From contig NZ_JANCLX010000006.1 of the NCBI RefSeq assembly GCF_024295805.1, positions 12,849 through 76,848 on the forward strand: 64,000 bases of DNA. The letters run 5' to 3'. The position numbers were made by a program, and so were the translations under genes. The notes beneath the pieces are model-generated. The model saw only the letters and a list, made by a program, of their open reading frames with translations. It did not search any database and was not told the origin of the DNA. This stretch comes from Streptomyces cucumeris. GTDB lineage: Bacteria > Actinomycetota > Actinomycetes > Streptomycetales > Streptomycetaceae. Below, in pieces: positions 36,714 to 45,665 of the stretch; the first letter of the stretch is position 1, and every line of letters starts with the position of its first letter.

Positions 36714-38273
36714 ATGAGACGCATCAGTGAATTCGACCGCCGGCTGTTCGCCCGGGTCGCGGCCGGACGGCTGCGCGGCGCGCACCCCACGCTGCCCCGG
36801 CTCAGCCGGGCCGCCGACCACGGACGGCTGTGGTTGGGTGCCGCTGGTGTGCTGGGCGCGGTCGGCGGACGGACCGCGCGACGGGCCGCGCTGCGCGGGG
36901 TCGGCTCCCTCGCCGCTGCGTCCCTCGCCTCGAACATGGTCGTCAAGTGGACCGTGGACCGGCGGCGTCCGGTGCTGGACGGTGTACCCCTGATGCGGCG
37001 GCTGCGCGAGCAGCCCTGGACGAGTTCGTTCCCCTCCGGCCACTCGGCCTCCGCCGCCGCGTTCGCCACCGGAGTGGCCCTCGAGTCCTCCCGGTACGGC
37101 CTGCTGGTGGCCCCGCTGGCCGCCGCCGTCGCCGCCTCCCGGGTCTACGTCGGGGTGCACTACCCCAGCGATGTGCTGGCGGGCATCGCGATCGGGGTAG
37201 GCGCCGCGGTGTTCACCTGCCGCTACTGGCCGCCGCGCCCCGAGGTCCCGGCGCAGGCCCGGCCCCGGGTCTCCGCCCCCGCGCTGCCCAAGGGGGAGGG
37301 GCTGGTCCTGCTGGTCAACCAGCGGGCCGGCGCCGCTGCCGTGGGCGGACTCAGCACCGCCGATCAGCTAAGGGTGCTGCTGCCCGCCGCCGAGATCCTC
37401 GAATGCGGCCCCGACGACGACTTCATGACCCTGCTCCAGGCGGCCGGGCGACGGGCCTCCGAGCGGGCCGGGGCGCTGGGCATCTGCGGCGGCGACGGCA
37501 GTGTGAACGCGGCCGCCACCCTCGCCGCCGAGCGCGGACTGCCGCTCGCGGTGTTCGCGGGCGGCACCCTGGACCACTTCGCCCTGGACGTGGGCGTACC
37601 GGCCTTCGAGGACACCGCGCACGCGGTGACCGAGGGCGACGCCGTGGCCGTCGACCTCGCCCGCGCCGCCCCGGTCTCGGACGGGGACGACGACACCAAG
37701 CACTTCGTCAACACCTTCAGCATCGGCTTCTACCCCGAGCTGGTGCGGATCCGGGAGAGCCTCCAGGACCGGCTCGGCAAGTGGCCCGCGGCGGCCGTCG
37801 CGCTCACCCGGGTCCTGCGCACCGCGGAGCCGATGGAGATCGAGGTCAACGGGCACAAGCGGCGGCTGTGGGTGCTGTTCGTCGGCAACGGCGGCTACTC
37901 CCCCGACGGTTTCGCGCCCGCGTACCGGGACCAGCTCGACGACGGGCTGCTGGACGTCCGGGCGATCGACGGGGACCAGCGGCTGGCCCGTACCCGGCTG
38001 CTGTTCGCCGCGCTCACCGGAACGCTGGGCCGCTCCCACATCTATTCGACGGCCCGGATGCGCACACTGCGGTTGTCGGGTCTGGACGATGTGCGCTCCC
38101 TCGCCTACGACGGCGAGGTCTCCGGCACCCGCGCCGGGGCGCTGCGGCTCGACAAGCTGCCGGGCGCGCTGACCGTCTACCGGCCCGCGGAACCGCAGAA
38201 CGAACTCCTCCAGCGGGCCCGTTCGGCCGCCGCCAAGGCCCCCCATTGGTGGCGGTCCGTACTACGCAGGTAG
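36714..38273 (+). CDS. PAP2 phosphatase - diacylglycerol kinase fusion
   Basis: Bifunctional lipid enzyme of 519 residues. Residues about 1-170 are a membrane PAP2 (type 2 phosphatidate phosphatase) domain with the three catalytic motifs KWTVDRRRP, FPSGHSAS and SRVYVGVHYPSD. Residues about 195-510 are a diacylglycerol-kinase catalytic domain with LLVNQRAG and CGGDGSVN (the usual GGDGT reads GGDGS). The protein could both dephosphorylate and phosphorylate lipids such as phosphatidate/diacylglycerol or undecaprenyl species. It stands alone, 57 bases after tetR. Confidence 0.88.
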   Translation: MRRISEFDRRLFARVAAGRLRGAHPTLPRLSRAADHGRLWLGAAGVLGAVGGRTARRAALRGVGSLAAASLASNMVVKWTVDRRRPVLDGVPLMRRLREQPWTSSFPSGHSASAAAFATGVALESSRYGLLVAPLAAAVAASRVYVGVHYPSDVLAGIAIGVGAAVFTCRYWPPRPEVPAQARPRVSAPALPKGEGLVLLVNQRAGAAAVGGLSTADQLRVLLPAAEILECGPDDDFMTLLQAAGRRASERAGALGICGGDGSVNAAATLAAERGLPLAVFAGGTLDHFALDVGVPAFEDTAHAVTEGDAVAVDLARAAPVSDGDDDTKHFVNTFSIGFYPELVRIRESLQDRLGKWPAAAVALTRVLRTAEPMEIEVNGHKRRLWVLFVGNGGYSPDGFAPAYRDQLDDGLLDVRAIDGDQRLARTRLLFAALTGTLGRSHIYSTARMRTLRLSGLDDVRSLAYDGEVSGTRAGALRLDKLPGALTVYRPAEPQNELLQRARSAAAKAPHWWRSVLRR

Positions 38274-38312
38274 TACATGGAAGTCTGTGCTCAAGGACGA
38301 CGACGAGAGCCC

Positions 38313-38334
38313 CCTCCACCCCCCAGGGTGGAGG
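38313..38334. terminator. Hairpin after PAP2-DAGK gene
   Basis: CCTCCACCC (38313-38321) pairs with GGGTGGAGG (38326-38334) around a 4-base loop. It lies 40 bases past the PAP2-DAGK stop and just before the DMT transporter ribosome site. No T run follows, so it may be a weak terminator or a leader hairpin. Confidence 0.45.
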
Positions 38335-38370
38335 TATGGACGACGACCGAACGGCCCAGGGGGTCACGAC

Positions 38371-39516
38371 GTGACCTCCTTCGCGCTGTCTGTGCTGCTG
38401 GCCCTGGCCTCCGCGGTCTGCTACGCCGCCGGAGCCATCCTCCAGGAGCATGTCGCGGCCACGACGCCGCGTTTCCCGTCCGCGCCCCTGCGGCGCGGGA
38501 GTTGGTGGGCCGCGGTGACCCTGAACGGGACGGGCGCGGTCCTCCATGTGATCGCCCTGGCCTACGGGCCGCTGAGCGTGGTGCAGCCGCTGGGCGCCCT
38601 CACCATCGTGTTCGCGCTGCCGATGGCGGCGCTCTTCGTACGCCGCCGGGTGGGCGCGGCGGGCTGGCGGGGCGCGGTGCTGGCCACCGCCGGACTGGCC
38701 GGACTGCTCTCGCTGACCGGTTCCTCGCACGCACAGGCGCTGGCGGACCGGGAGCGGATCGTGGTGACCGTGGTGACGGTCTGCGTCATCGCGGTGCTCG
38801 CCGGGGCCGCGCGCTGGGTCGCAGTGCCGGGTGTGCGCAGCGTGCTGCTGGCCGCGGCGGCGGGCACGGCCTTCGGCATCTCGTCGGTGTTCACCAAGAA
38901 CGTTGCGGTGGAGTGGAATTGGGGCGCGCTGGGTGACGCCCTGCCGAGTCTCGCCATGATCGGCCTGCTGGCGTCCAGCGGGGTGCTGCTGTCCCAGGCG
39001 TCCTACCGTGGTGCCGGGCTGGCCTCACCGCTGGCGACGGCCACCGTGGTCAATCCGGTGGTCGCCGCGGTCGTGGGCATCGCCGCGCTGGGCGAGCACT
39101 TCCGGTTCGGCGCCCCCGGCGCCCTGCTGGCCCTGGTGGCGGCACTGATCGCGAGCACCGGTCTGGTGATGCTGACGGTGCACGGCGCGGAGGCGGAGGC
39201 GCGGCGGACCGCGAAGGCCGGGGCGGCGGACGCGGCGGAGCGGGAGCGGGTCGAACGGACCGAAGCCGCCGAGGTCGCAGGGGAGTTGGAGGAGAGCGAG
39301 CGGCTGGACACGGCGGGGGCCACCGGGAGCGTGGGAACCGCCGAAACCGCCGATACGGCCGGGAAGGGCGGGGCGGTCAGGGCCATCGGTGCCGCGGGGG
39401 CATCCGATGTACCGCTGCGGATCGCACGACAGATACCCCGTCGGTCCCCGGCCGCACGGGATGAGCCGCCGGTCCTGCCGGACTGCGGTGAGGCAATGCT
39501 CCAGCCGCACGGCTGA
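38371..39516 (+). CDS. DMT-family membrane transporter
   Basis: Integral membrane protein of 381 residues with about nine to ten helices in the first 280 residues. It has the EamA/DMT layout, with two similar halves (VVQPLGALTIVFALP in the first, ASPLATATVVNPVVAAVVGI in the second). The last ~100 residues are a low-complexity Ala/Glu/Thr-rich cytoplasmic tail. The substrate is unknown; relatives are common next to lipid or stress genes in Streptomyces. GTG 38371 is chosen because AGGGGG lies 7 bases upstream. Confidence 0.82.
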   Translation: MTSFALSVLLALASAVCYAAGAILQEHVAATTPRFPSAPLRRGSWWAAVTLNGTGAVLHVIALAYGPLSVVQPLGALTIVFALPMAALFVRRRVGAAGWRGAVLATAGLAGLLSLTGSSHAQALADRERIVVTVVTVCVIAVLAGAARWVAVPGVRSVLLAAAAGTAFGISSVFTKNVAVEWNWGALGDALPSLAMIGLLASSGVLLSQASYRGAGLASPLATATVVNPVVAAVVGIAALGEHFRFGAPGALLALVAALIASTGLVMLTVHGAEAEARRTAKAGAADAAERERVERTEAAEVAGELEESERLDTAGATGSVGTAETADTAGKGGAVRAIGAAGASDVPLRIARQIPRRSPAARDEPPVLPDCGEAMLQPHG

Positions 39517-39623
39517 GTTGAGCCCGACAGGGGCCGGTCCGACCGCGATGGTCTGGGCCGGCCCTGTTGCATCCCGCGCAATTTCCCTACGTTACCTGCG
39601 GACACACTGTCGGTCCTGGCGAT

Positions 39624-39667
39624 CTTCGATCACCATGGGGGCGCCCCCACCCCGTCCGTGATCGAAG
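39624..39667. promoter_or_regulatory. Nested hairpin upstream of ricin-domain gene
   Basis: CTTCGATCAC (39624-39633) is repeated inverted as GTGATCGAAG (39658-39667), enclosing the self-complementary GGGGGCGCCCCC (39637-39648). The structure ends 16 bases before the TTG start of the ricin-domain gene. It could be a leader hairpin, an operator, or the terminator of the DMT gene. Confidence 0.5.
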
Positions 39668-39683
39668 TATCCGGTGGTCCTTC

Positions 39684-41195
39684 TTGCCCCCTGCGGAACA
39701 ACCCCCCACCTACGCCGAGTTGTCCGACGCACGGCTCGTCGAGTTCATCAGGGCCGGTGCGCCCTCACCGCATCCGGCGGCGCAGGAGCTGCGCCGCCGC
39801 CATCTGCCCCGGGTGCTGGACTACGCCCGGCTCTGCTGCCGTGACGAGTGGTCCGCCGACCGACTGGCCGCGCGGGCCTTCACCCTGGCGTTAGCCCAGA
39901 TCTTCCAGACCGATGAACCGGCCGCCCCGTGGCGCCACCGCATGCTCAGCCTGGTCCACGAGGCGGCCGCCGACTGGATCACCAACCGCTCCCGCGAACG
40001 CCTCGACCCCGCCTACGCGGCCCACCTCGATGAGGGGCACGGCGGTGAACCCTCCGGCCTCCCCCTGGTGCGGGGCTTCGCCGCGCTCCCGCCTGCCACC
40101 CGGACCCTGCTGTGGCACACCCTGGTCGAGGGTGAGCCGGACAGCGAGGTGGCGCGCTGCACCGGCCGCCGGGCCGCGGATGTCCCCCGGCTGGCCGCCC
40201 GGGCCCGGGAGACCTATCGCGACCAGTGTCTGCGTGTCTATCTGGAACGCGACGCCGACGAGGAGTGCTGGGCCTTCGGACGGATCCTGGAGGTGGCCGC
40301 CGGGCGCGAGGACACCGGACGGGGCTCGGACCTCCCCGGCCACCTCACCGACTGTCCCGGCTGCGCCGCGGTGCTCTCGGGCCTGGGTGAGCTGGCCCGG
40401 CGGCCCCGCCCGCTGGTGGCCGCCGCCCTGCTGGGCTGGGCGGGCGAGCGCTACCTCCCGGACGTCCCGGTGCCCGCGGCCACCGCGCTGGTGCCGGTGG
40501 CCGCCGGGGCCGCGGAACCGGGTCGGTCGCCCGTGGCGGTCCGGCGGGTGTTCCAGCGGCCGTTCACCCGTGCCGCCCCGCTGGTGGTGTGCAGCGGTGT
40601 GGTCGTGGCGGCGGTGATCACCGGTATCTCCGCCACCGCGCAGACCGGTGGCGACTCCGAGCGGGGACGGCCCGGGAGCGCCGCGGGCGCCACTCGGCTC
40701 CCGGGCCCCTCGGCCACCTCCCCGTCCGCCACCGGGTCGCCGGGCCCCAGCCGGACACCGTCGGCGTCTCCCTCGTCCGAAGCCCCGGAGGAACCGCCCT
40801 CGCCCACCCCCACCGGTCCCTATATGACGGTGATCAACGCCGCCACGGGGCAGTGCCTCGACGTCCAGGGGGCGTTCTTCAACGGTGCCGACGTGATCAC
40901 CGGGGACTGCCGCTCCGGCGCCGACACCCAGAAGTGGCGGCTCGACCCGGACGGCCTGGTGCGCAACCGCGCCAACCCCGGCTACTGCCTGGACACCCGG
41001 GGCCGGATCAGCAAGGGCGTCGCCATCTCGAACTGCGAGCGCACCCTCGATCTGCTGTTCTTCTTCGACGACCGGGGTCGGCTACGCCCGCAGCTCGCCT
41101 CCGACCGCGCCGTCGTCCCCGATGACAAGGCGGCCGGTTTCCTCTCCTTCGCCCCACTGACCACCGACACCTCCCAGCGCTGGCGCACCGGCTAG
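39684..41195 (+). CDS. Sigma-like / zinc-finger / ricin-lectin membrane fusion protein
   Basis: Multi-domain protein of 503 residues. Residues about 5-170 resemble a degenerate ECF sigma factor (DARLVEFIRAGAPSPH, later VARCTGRRAADVPRLAARAR). A zinc-binding anti-sigma-like HLTDCPGC segment is next, then one transmembrane helix near residue 300 (PLVVCSGVVVAAVITG). A Ser/Pro linker leads to an extracellular ricin B-type lectin domain with QKW and QRW repeats. TTG 39684 is the best start, after the nested hairpin; ATG 39567 is possible but would run through the hairpin. Codon 70 is TTA (39891-39893), so translation should need bldA. Confidence 0.78.
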   Translation: MPPAEQPPTYAELSDARLVEFIRAGAPSPHPAAQELRRRHLPRVLDYARLCCRDEWSADRLAARAFTLALAQIFQTDEPAAPWRHRMLSLVHEAAADWITNRSRERLDPAYAAHLDEGHGGEPSGLPLVRGFAALPPATRTLLWHTLVEGEPDSEVARCTGRRAADVPRLAARARETYRDQCLRVYLERDADEECWAFGRILEVAAGREDTGRGSDLPGHLTDCPGCAAVLSGLGELARRPRPLVAAALLGWAGERYLPDVPVPAATALVPVAAGAAEPGRSPVAVRRVFQRPFTRAAPLVVCSGVVVAAVITGISATAQTGGDSERGRPGSAAGATRLPGPSATSPSATGSPGPSRTPSASPSSEAPEEPPSPTPTGPYMTVINAATGQCLDVQGAFFNGADVITGDCRSGADTQKWRLDPDGLVRNRANPGYCLDTRGRISKGVAISNCERTLDLLFFFDDRGRLRPQLASDRAVVPDDKAAGFLSFAPLTTDTSQRWRTG

Positions 41196-41326
41196 GTGGC
41201 CCGCTCTGTTAACCGGACGTTAGCTCTCGGTGCCGGAGCTGTACGCCGCGGCCTCCACTGCCGACGCTACGAGCGGCGGCGTTGCCCTCCCCGGGGCCCG
41301 CCGGACACCGTTCATGAGGAGGCCAC

Positions 41327-42667
41327 GTGACCGACAGCGCTCCCCGGCAGCATGCCCGCACCCCCTGGCGAGCCGTAATCGGCGGTTCGATCGGGAATCT
41401 CGTCGAGTGGTTCGACTGGTTCGTCTACGCCAGCTTCGCCACCTACTTCGCCAGTGCCTTCTTCCCCAAAGGCAATGAGACCGCCCAACTGCTCAACACC
41501 GCCGGTATCTTCGCCGTCGGGTTCTTCATGCGCCCGGTGGGCGGCTGGCTGCTCGGCCGGTTCGCCGACCGGCGGGGCCGCAAGGCCGCGCTGACCCTCA
41601 CCGTGACCCTGATGTCGGCCAGCGCGCTGCTCATCGCCATCGCGCCCACCTACGACCAGGTCGGGTACTTCGGCGCGGCGGTCCTGCTGGTGGCCCGGCT
41701 GCTCCAGGGGCTGTCGGTCGGCGGTGAGTACGCGGCCAGCGCCACCTATCTGACCGAGGCGTCCCAGCCCGGCCGCCGCGGCTTCGTCTCCAGCTTCCAG
41801 TACGTGTCGATGACGGCGGGACAGCTGATCGGCCTCGGCCTGCAGATCGTGCTCCAGCGCACCATGTCCGAGGACGCGCTGCACTCCTGGGGCTGGCGCA
41901 TCCCGTTCATCGTCGGCGCCGTGGCCGCGGCCGTGGTCTTCTGGCTGCGGCGCAACCTGCTGGAGACCGAGGCGTACGCCGAGGAGGACGGCCACTCCGG
42001 CGAGCACCGCGGGACCATCGCCGAGCTGCTGCGCCACCGCAAGGAGGCGGCGCTGGTGATCGCGCTGACCATGGGCGGCACGGTCGCGTACTACACCTAC
42101 ACGACCTACCTCACCAAGTACCTGTCGAACACGGCCGGGCTCAGCAAGTCCGACGCCTCGATGGTGAGCTTCTGCGCCCTGTTCCTCTTCATGCTGCTCC
42201 AGCCGGTGGCCGGGGCGCTCTCGGACCGGATCGGCCGGCGGCCGCTGCTGATCAGCTTCGGGATCGGCTCGATGCTGGGCACCGTTCCGCTGATGACCGC
42301 GCTGTCGCACACCGACACCTTCGCCGGTGCGCTGCTGCTGTCGCTCACGGCGCTGGTCATCATCACGGGCTACACCTCCATCAACGCCGTGGTGAAGGCC
42401 GAGCTGTTCCCCACCCACGTCCGGGCGCTCGGCGTGGCCCTGCCGTACGCCCTGGCGAACGCGCTGTTCGGAGGCACCGCGGAGTATGTGGCGCTGTGGT
42501 TCAAGAAGAGCGGAGTGGAGTCCGGTTTCTACTGGTACGTCTCGGCTTGTGCCGCGGTCTCGCTCATCGTCTACCTGACCATGCGGGAGACCCGGGACAC
42601 TCTGCTCACCCGGGGCGGGGCCGCGGACCGGGCGGCCTCCGGGAAGCCGCAGACGACCTCTGTGTGA
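41327..42667 (+). CDS. MHS-family MFS transporter (KgtP-like organic acid permease)
   Basis: Proton symporter of 446 residues and 12 helices in the metabolite:H+ symporter family, whose members carry alpha-ketoglutarate, citrate, or proline/betaine. The N-terminal GGSIGNLVEWFDWFVYASF and the loop GRFADRRGRKAALT are diagnostic, and GLSVGGEYAASATYL is the central motif. GTG 41327 is preceded by AGGAGG at 41317-41322. It lies 30 bases before a two-component system and near a TAXI binding protein, so expression may respond to the organic acid it carries. Confidence 0.9.
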   Translation: MTDSAPRQHARTPWRAVIGGSIGNLVEWFDWFVYASFATYFASAFFPKGNETAQLLNTAGIFAVGFFMRPVGGWLLGRFADRRGRKAALTLTVTLMSASALLIAIAPTYDQVGYFGAAVLLVARLLQGLSVGGEYAASATYLTEASQPGRRGFVSSFQYVSMTAGQLIGLGLQIVLQRTMSEDALHSWGWRIPFIVGAVAAAVVFWLRRNLLETEAYAEEDGHSGEHRGTIAELLRHRKEAALVIALTMGGTVAYYTYTTYLTKYLSNTAGLSKSDASMVSFCALFLFMLLQPVAGALSDRIGRRPLLISFGIGSMLGTVPLMTALSHTDTFAGALLLSLTALVIITGYTSINAVVKAELFPTHVRALGVALPYALANALFGGTAEYVALWFKKSGVESGFYWYVSACAAVSLIVYLTMRETRDTLLTRGGAADRAASGKPQTTSV

Positions 42668-42697
42668 CCGGTCGGCCCGCCGCTTACCCTTACGCCC

Positions 42698-43381
42698 ATG
42701 CACGTTCTCCTGGTCGAAGACGACAACCGGCTGGCGGCCGCGCTGACCGCCGCGCTGGCCCGTCTGGGCCACCAGGTCGTCCGCGCCGGGCGCGCGGACG
42801 ACGCGCTGCGGCTCAAGGACGGAGCCGACTTCGTCCTGCTGGACCTGGGGCTGCCGGATATGGACGGTCTGGAGGCGCTGCGCAGGCTGCGCCGCGCCTC
42901 CGCCGTCCCGGTCATCGTGGTCACCGCCCGCTCCGAGGAGCGGGACGTACTGCGGGGGCTGCGCGGCGGGGCCGACGACTACCTGGTCAAACCCTTCCGC
43001 ACCGCCGAGCTGATCGCCCGTATGGAGGCCGTGCTGCGGCGCGGCACCCGGCCGCTCACCGCCCCGGGCCCGGTGGTGGTGGCGGCGGGCGGCGTCCGGA
43101 TCGACCTCGCCACGCGGCGTCTGGAGGTGGACGGCAGGCCCGTCACCCTCACCCGCCGGGAGTTCGACGTACTGGCCCTGCTGGCCCGGGAGCCCGGGGT
43201 GGTCCGCAGCCGCGAGGAGATCCTCGACGAGGTGTGGGGCGATCTGCTGCTGTCCGCGTCCCGCTCCCTGGATGTGCACATCGCCGGGATCCGCGCCAAG
43301 ACCGGCTGCCCGGGGCTGGTGGAGACATTGCGCGGCACGGGATACCGGCTGGGGACCGGCGAATGCACCTCCGGATCCTGA
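42698..43381 (+). CDS. OmpR-family response regulator
   Basis: DNA-binding regulator of 227 residues. The receiver domain (LLVEDDNRL) has the phospho-acceptor Asp49 in FVLLDLGLPDMDG, the conserved VTARS threonine region and KPF lysine. The C-terminal winged helix-turn-helix (LTRREFDVLALLAREPGVV) is OmpR-like. Its 3' end overlaps the sensor kinase gene by 19 bases, so the two are translated together. Confidence 0.94.
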   Translation: MHVLLVEDDNRLAAALTAALARLGHQVVRAGRADDALRLKDGADFVLLDLGLPDMDGLEALRRLRRASAVPVIVVTARSEERDVLRGLRGGADDYLVKPFRTAELIARMEAVLRRGTRPLTAPGPVVVAAGGVRIDLATRRLEVDGRPVTLTRREFDVLALLAREPGVVRSREEILDEVWGDLLLSASRSLDVHIAGIRAKTGCPGLVETLRGTGYRLGTGECTSGS

Positions 43382-44739
43382 CCGTCTACACCGTCCTGAT
43401 CGCCTGCCTGGTGACGGCGCTCGCGGTGCCGTTCTCGCTCGCGTACTCCTCGCACCGCACCGGGAAACTGCTGCTGGAGCGGCGGGCGGACGCCACCCGC
43501 TTCGCCGAGCTCGCCGACCAGGCGATCCGCGAGGGCGACACCGCCGGACTGGCCCAGGAGGTATCCCGCTACCACACGCTGTACGGCACCGCCGTGGAGA
43601 TCCGCGACCGGGACGGGGCGCGGGTCGCGGGCGGCGGCGCCTGGGACCGCGACCAGGCCGACCGCGCTCTGTCCGGCCGCACCACCGGCAGCCTGCCGCT
43701 GATCACCCCGTTCGGCCCGGAGTCGGCGGTGGTGGCCGAACCGGTCGGCCGGGACGCCCAGGTCTTCGGGGTGGTGGTGATGCGGGCGCCCACGGCCGCG
43801 GCCCGGCGGGACGTGGCGCTGGTCTGGTCCGCGGTCGCGGCGGGCTCGGTGGTCGCGGTGCTCATCGCCCTGATCGCGGCACGGCGGCTGGCCCGCTGGA
43901 TCCTGCGCCCGGTGACCGAACTGGACGTCACCACCCGTGCGATCGCCGAGGGCCGGATGGACGCCCGGGTCGCGGCGGGCGGCCGGGGCCCGGCCGAGCT
44001 GCGGCTGCTGGAGCGCCGGTTCAACGCCATGGCCGACGCGGTCTCGGCCGCCCTCGAGCGGCAGCGCGCGTTCGTCGCGGACGCCTCGCATGAGCTGCGC
44101 ACCCCGCTGACCGTGCTGTCACTGCGGCTGGAGAACCTGGAACCGCATCTGAGGAAGACCGGCGACGGCGAGTTCGCCGAGGCCCTCGCCGAGGTCGACC
44201 GGCTGGCCCAGCTACTGGAGGACCTGCTGGAACTGGCCCGGGTCGAGGCGGGCGCGGCGGCGCCCGAACCGATCGCGCCCGCGGCGCTCGCCGCCCGGCT
44301 GGCCATCTGGCGCGAGGTGTACGCGGCGCGTGAGCTGACGCTGACGGTGACCCTGGACGGCGGCGGCACGGCGGACGAGGAGACCGCGCTGCCCGCGGCG
44401 GCCGGGCGGATCGCCGACATCGCCCTGGACAACGCGGCGAAGTTCGTACCGCCCGGCGGCACCGTGACCGTCTCGCTGGACGACGGGGCACTCCGGATCG
44501 CCGACGACGGCCCCGGGCTCGACCCCGAGCACCTGGCGGCCGCCCCCGGCCGCTTCTGGCGCTCCCCCGGCCACGGGAACATCCCCGGCAGCGGGCTGGG
44601 GCTCGCCATCGCCGCGGAGCTGGCCCGCGCGGCGGGCTGCACGCTGGCGCTGCGCGCCGCGGAACCGCACGGGCTGGTCGTCGAGGTACGGCTGCCGCAC
44701 GGGCCGGTCCCGCTCCCGGCCTCCCGCTCTCAGCCGTAG
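43363..44739 (+). CDS. Sensor histidine kinase
   Basis: Membrane kinase of 458 residues. An N-terminal helix (LTVYTVLIACLVTALAVPF) and a second near residue 155 flank a ~125-residue extracellular sensor. They are followed by a HAMP linker, the H box DASHELRTPLTVL (His243), the N box DIALDNAAKFV, and the G box GPGLD with GSGLGLAIA. ATG 43363 overlaps the response regulator. The convergent TAXI binding-protein gene overlaps its end by 10 bases, which suggests that protein presents ligand to this kinase. Confidence 0.93.
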   Translation: MHLRILTVYTVLIACLVTALAVPFSLAYSSHRTGKLLLERRADATRFAELADQAIREGDTAGLAQEVSRYHTLYGTAVEIRDRDGARVAGGGAWDRDQADRALSGRTTGSLPLITPFGPESAVVAEPVGRDAQVFGVVVMRAPTAAARRDVALVWSAVAAGSVVAVLIALIAARRLARWILRPVTELDVTTRAIAEGRMDARVAAGGRGPAELRLLERRFNAMADAVSAALERQRAFVADASHELRTPLTVLSLRLENLEPHLRKTGDGEFAEALAEVDRLAQLLEDLLELARVEAGAAAPEPIAPAALAARLAIWREVYAARELTLTVTLDGGGTADEETALPAAAGRIADIALDNAAKFVPPGGTVTVSLDDGALRIADDGPGLDPEHLAAAPGRFWRSPGHGNIPGSGLGLAIAAELARAAGCTLALRAAEPHGLVVEVRLPHGPVPLPASRSQP

Positions 44740-45665
44740 ACCTCGCGGTAGTGGGCCGCCGCGCCCGGGTGCAGCGGCACGGTGCCGGTGCCGATGGCGT
44801 ACCGCTCGTCGAGCCGGCTGCCGGGCGCGTCCGGCACCGGCAGCCGGTCCCGCCGGTCGAACAGCACGGCGGTGAGAGCGCGGGCGGTGGCGGTGGCCAG
44901 ACCGGCCCGGCAGACCAGGTAGCTGGGCGTGCCCACAGTGGCGGTCGGCCCGCGCAGCCCGTAGATCCCCGCGGGGATGGACGCGTTCTCGTAGACGGAC
45001 CCGTGGCGGCGGCGCAGCGCGGCGGCCAGGCCGTCGAGCGGTATCAGCCGCACGGGCCGGCGCCGGGCGAGCTGGGCGATGGTCCGGGTCGGTGCGCCGC
45101 CGGACCAGAAGAACGCGTCCACCTCGGCCGCCGCGAGCGCGTCGGCGGACTCCCCGAGCCCGAGCCGGACCGCCCGCTCATCGCGCACCCCGGCCACCTC
45201 GAGCACCCGCCCCGCGGTCACCGACGTACCGGACTCGGCGGCGCCGAGCGAGACGGTCCGCCCGCTGAGGTCGGAGGGGCGCCGGATCGAGGAGTCGGCG
45301 GGCACCACCAGATGCAGATAGTTGAGGTACAGCCGGGCGAGGGCGGCGACCGGCACCGGCCGCCGGAAGGGACCCCGCCCCTTCGCGGCGTCGGCCGCGC
45401 TGTCGGCCAGCGAGAGCGCCACATCGGCGCGGCCGTCGCCGAGCATCCGGAGGTTCTCCACGCTCGCCGCGGTGGTGAGCACCCGGACGTCGATCTGCGG
45501 ATGGGTCCGGTGGACCTCGTCCGCCAGCCGACTGCCGAAGATCGCGTACGGCCCGCCCCGCGGGCCGGTGGCCAGCCTGACCCGGCCGGGCGGCTCGGCC
45601 TCCTCGCACCCGGCCAGCCCGACCGCCGCAAGCGCCACGAACACGCGACGGGAAACGCGCAGCAC
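44730..45665 (-). CDS. TAXI-family solute-binding lipoprotein
   Basis: Substrate-binding protein of 311 residues in the TRAP-associated extracytoplasmic immunogenic (TAXI) family. The N-terminus is a lipoprotein signal with lipobox LAGC (Cys20). The fold starts with RVRLATGPRGGPYAIFG and includes LSLADSAADAA and GRTVSLGAAESGTSVTA. No TRAP membrane subunits are adjacent. Convergent overlap with the kinase gene and proximity to an MHS permease suggest it serves as a sensor input for organic acids rather than a TRAP transport component; this is inference. Confidence 0.88.
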   Translation of the reverse strand: MLRVSRRVFVALAAVGLAGCEEAEPPGRVRLATGPRGGPYAIFGSRLADEVHRTHPQIDVRVLTTAASVENLRMLGDGRADVALSLADSAADAAKGRGPFRRPVPVAALARLYLNYLHLVVPADSSIRRPSDLSGRTVSLGAAESGTSVTAGRVLEVAGVRDERAVRLGLGESADALAAAEVDAFFWSGGAPTRTIAQLARRRPVRLIPLDGLAAALRRRHGSVYENASIPAGIYGLRGPTATVGTPSYLVCRAGLATATARALTAVLFDRRDRLPVPDAPGSRLDERYAIGTGTVPLHPGAAAHYREVYG

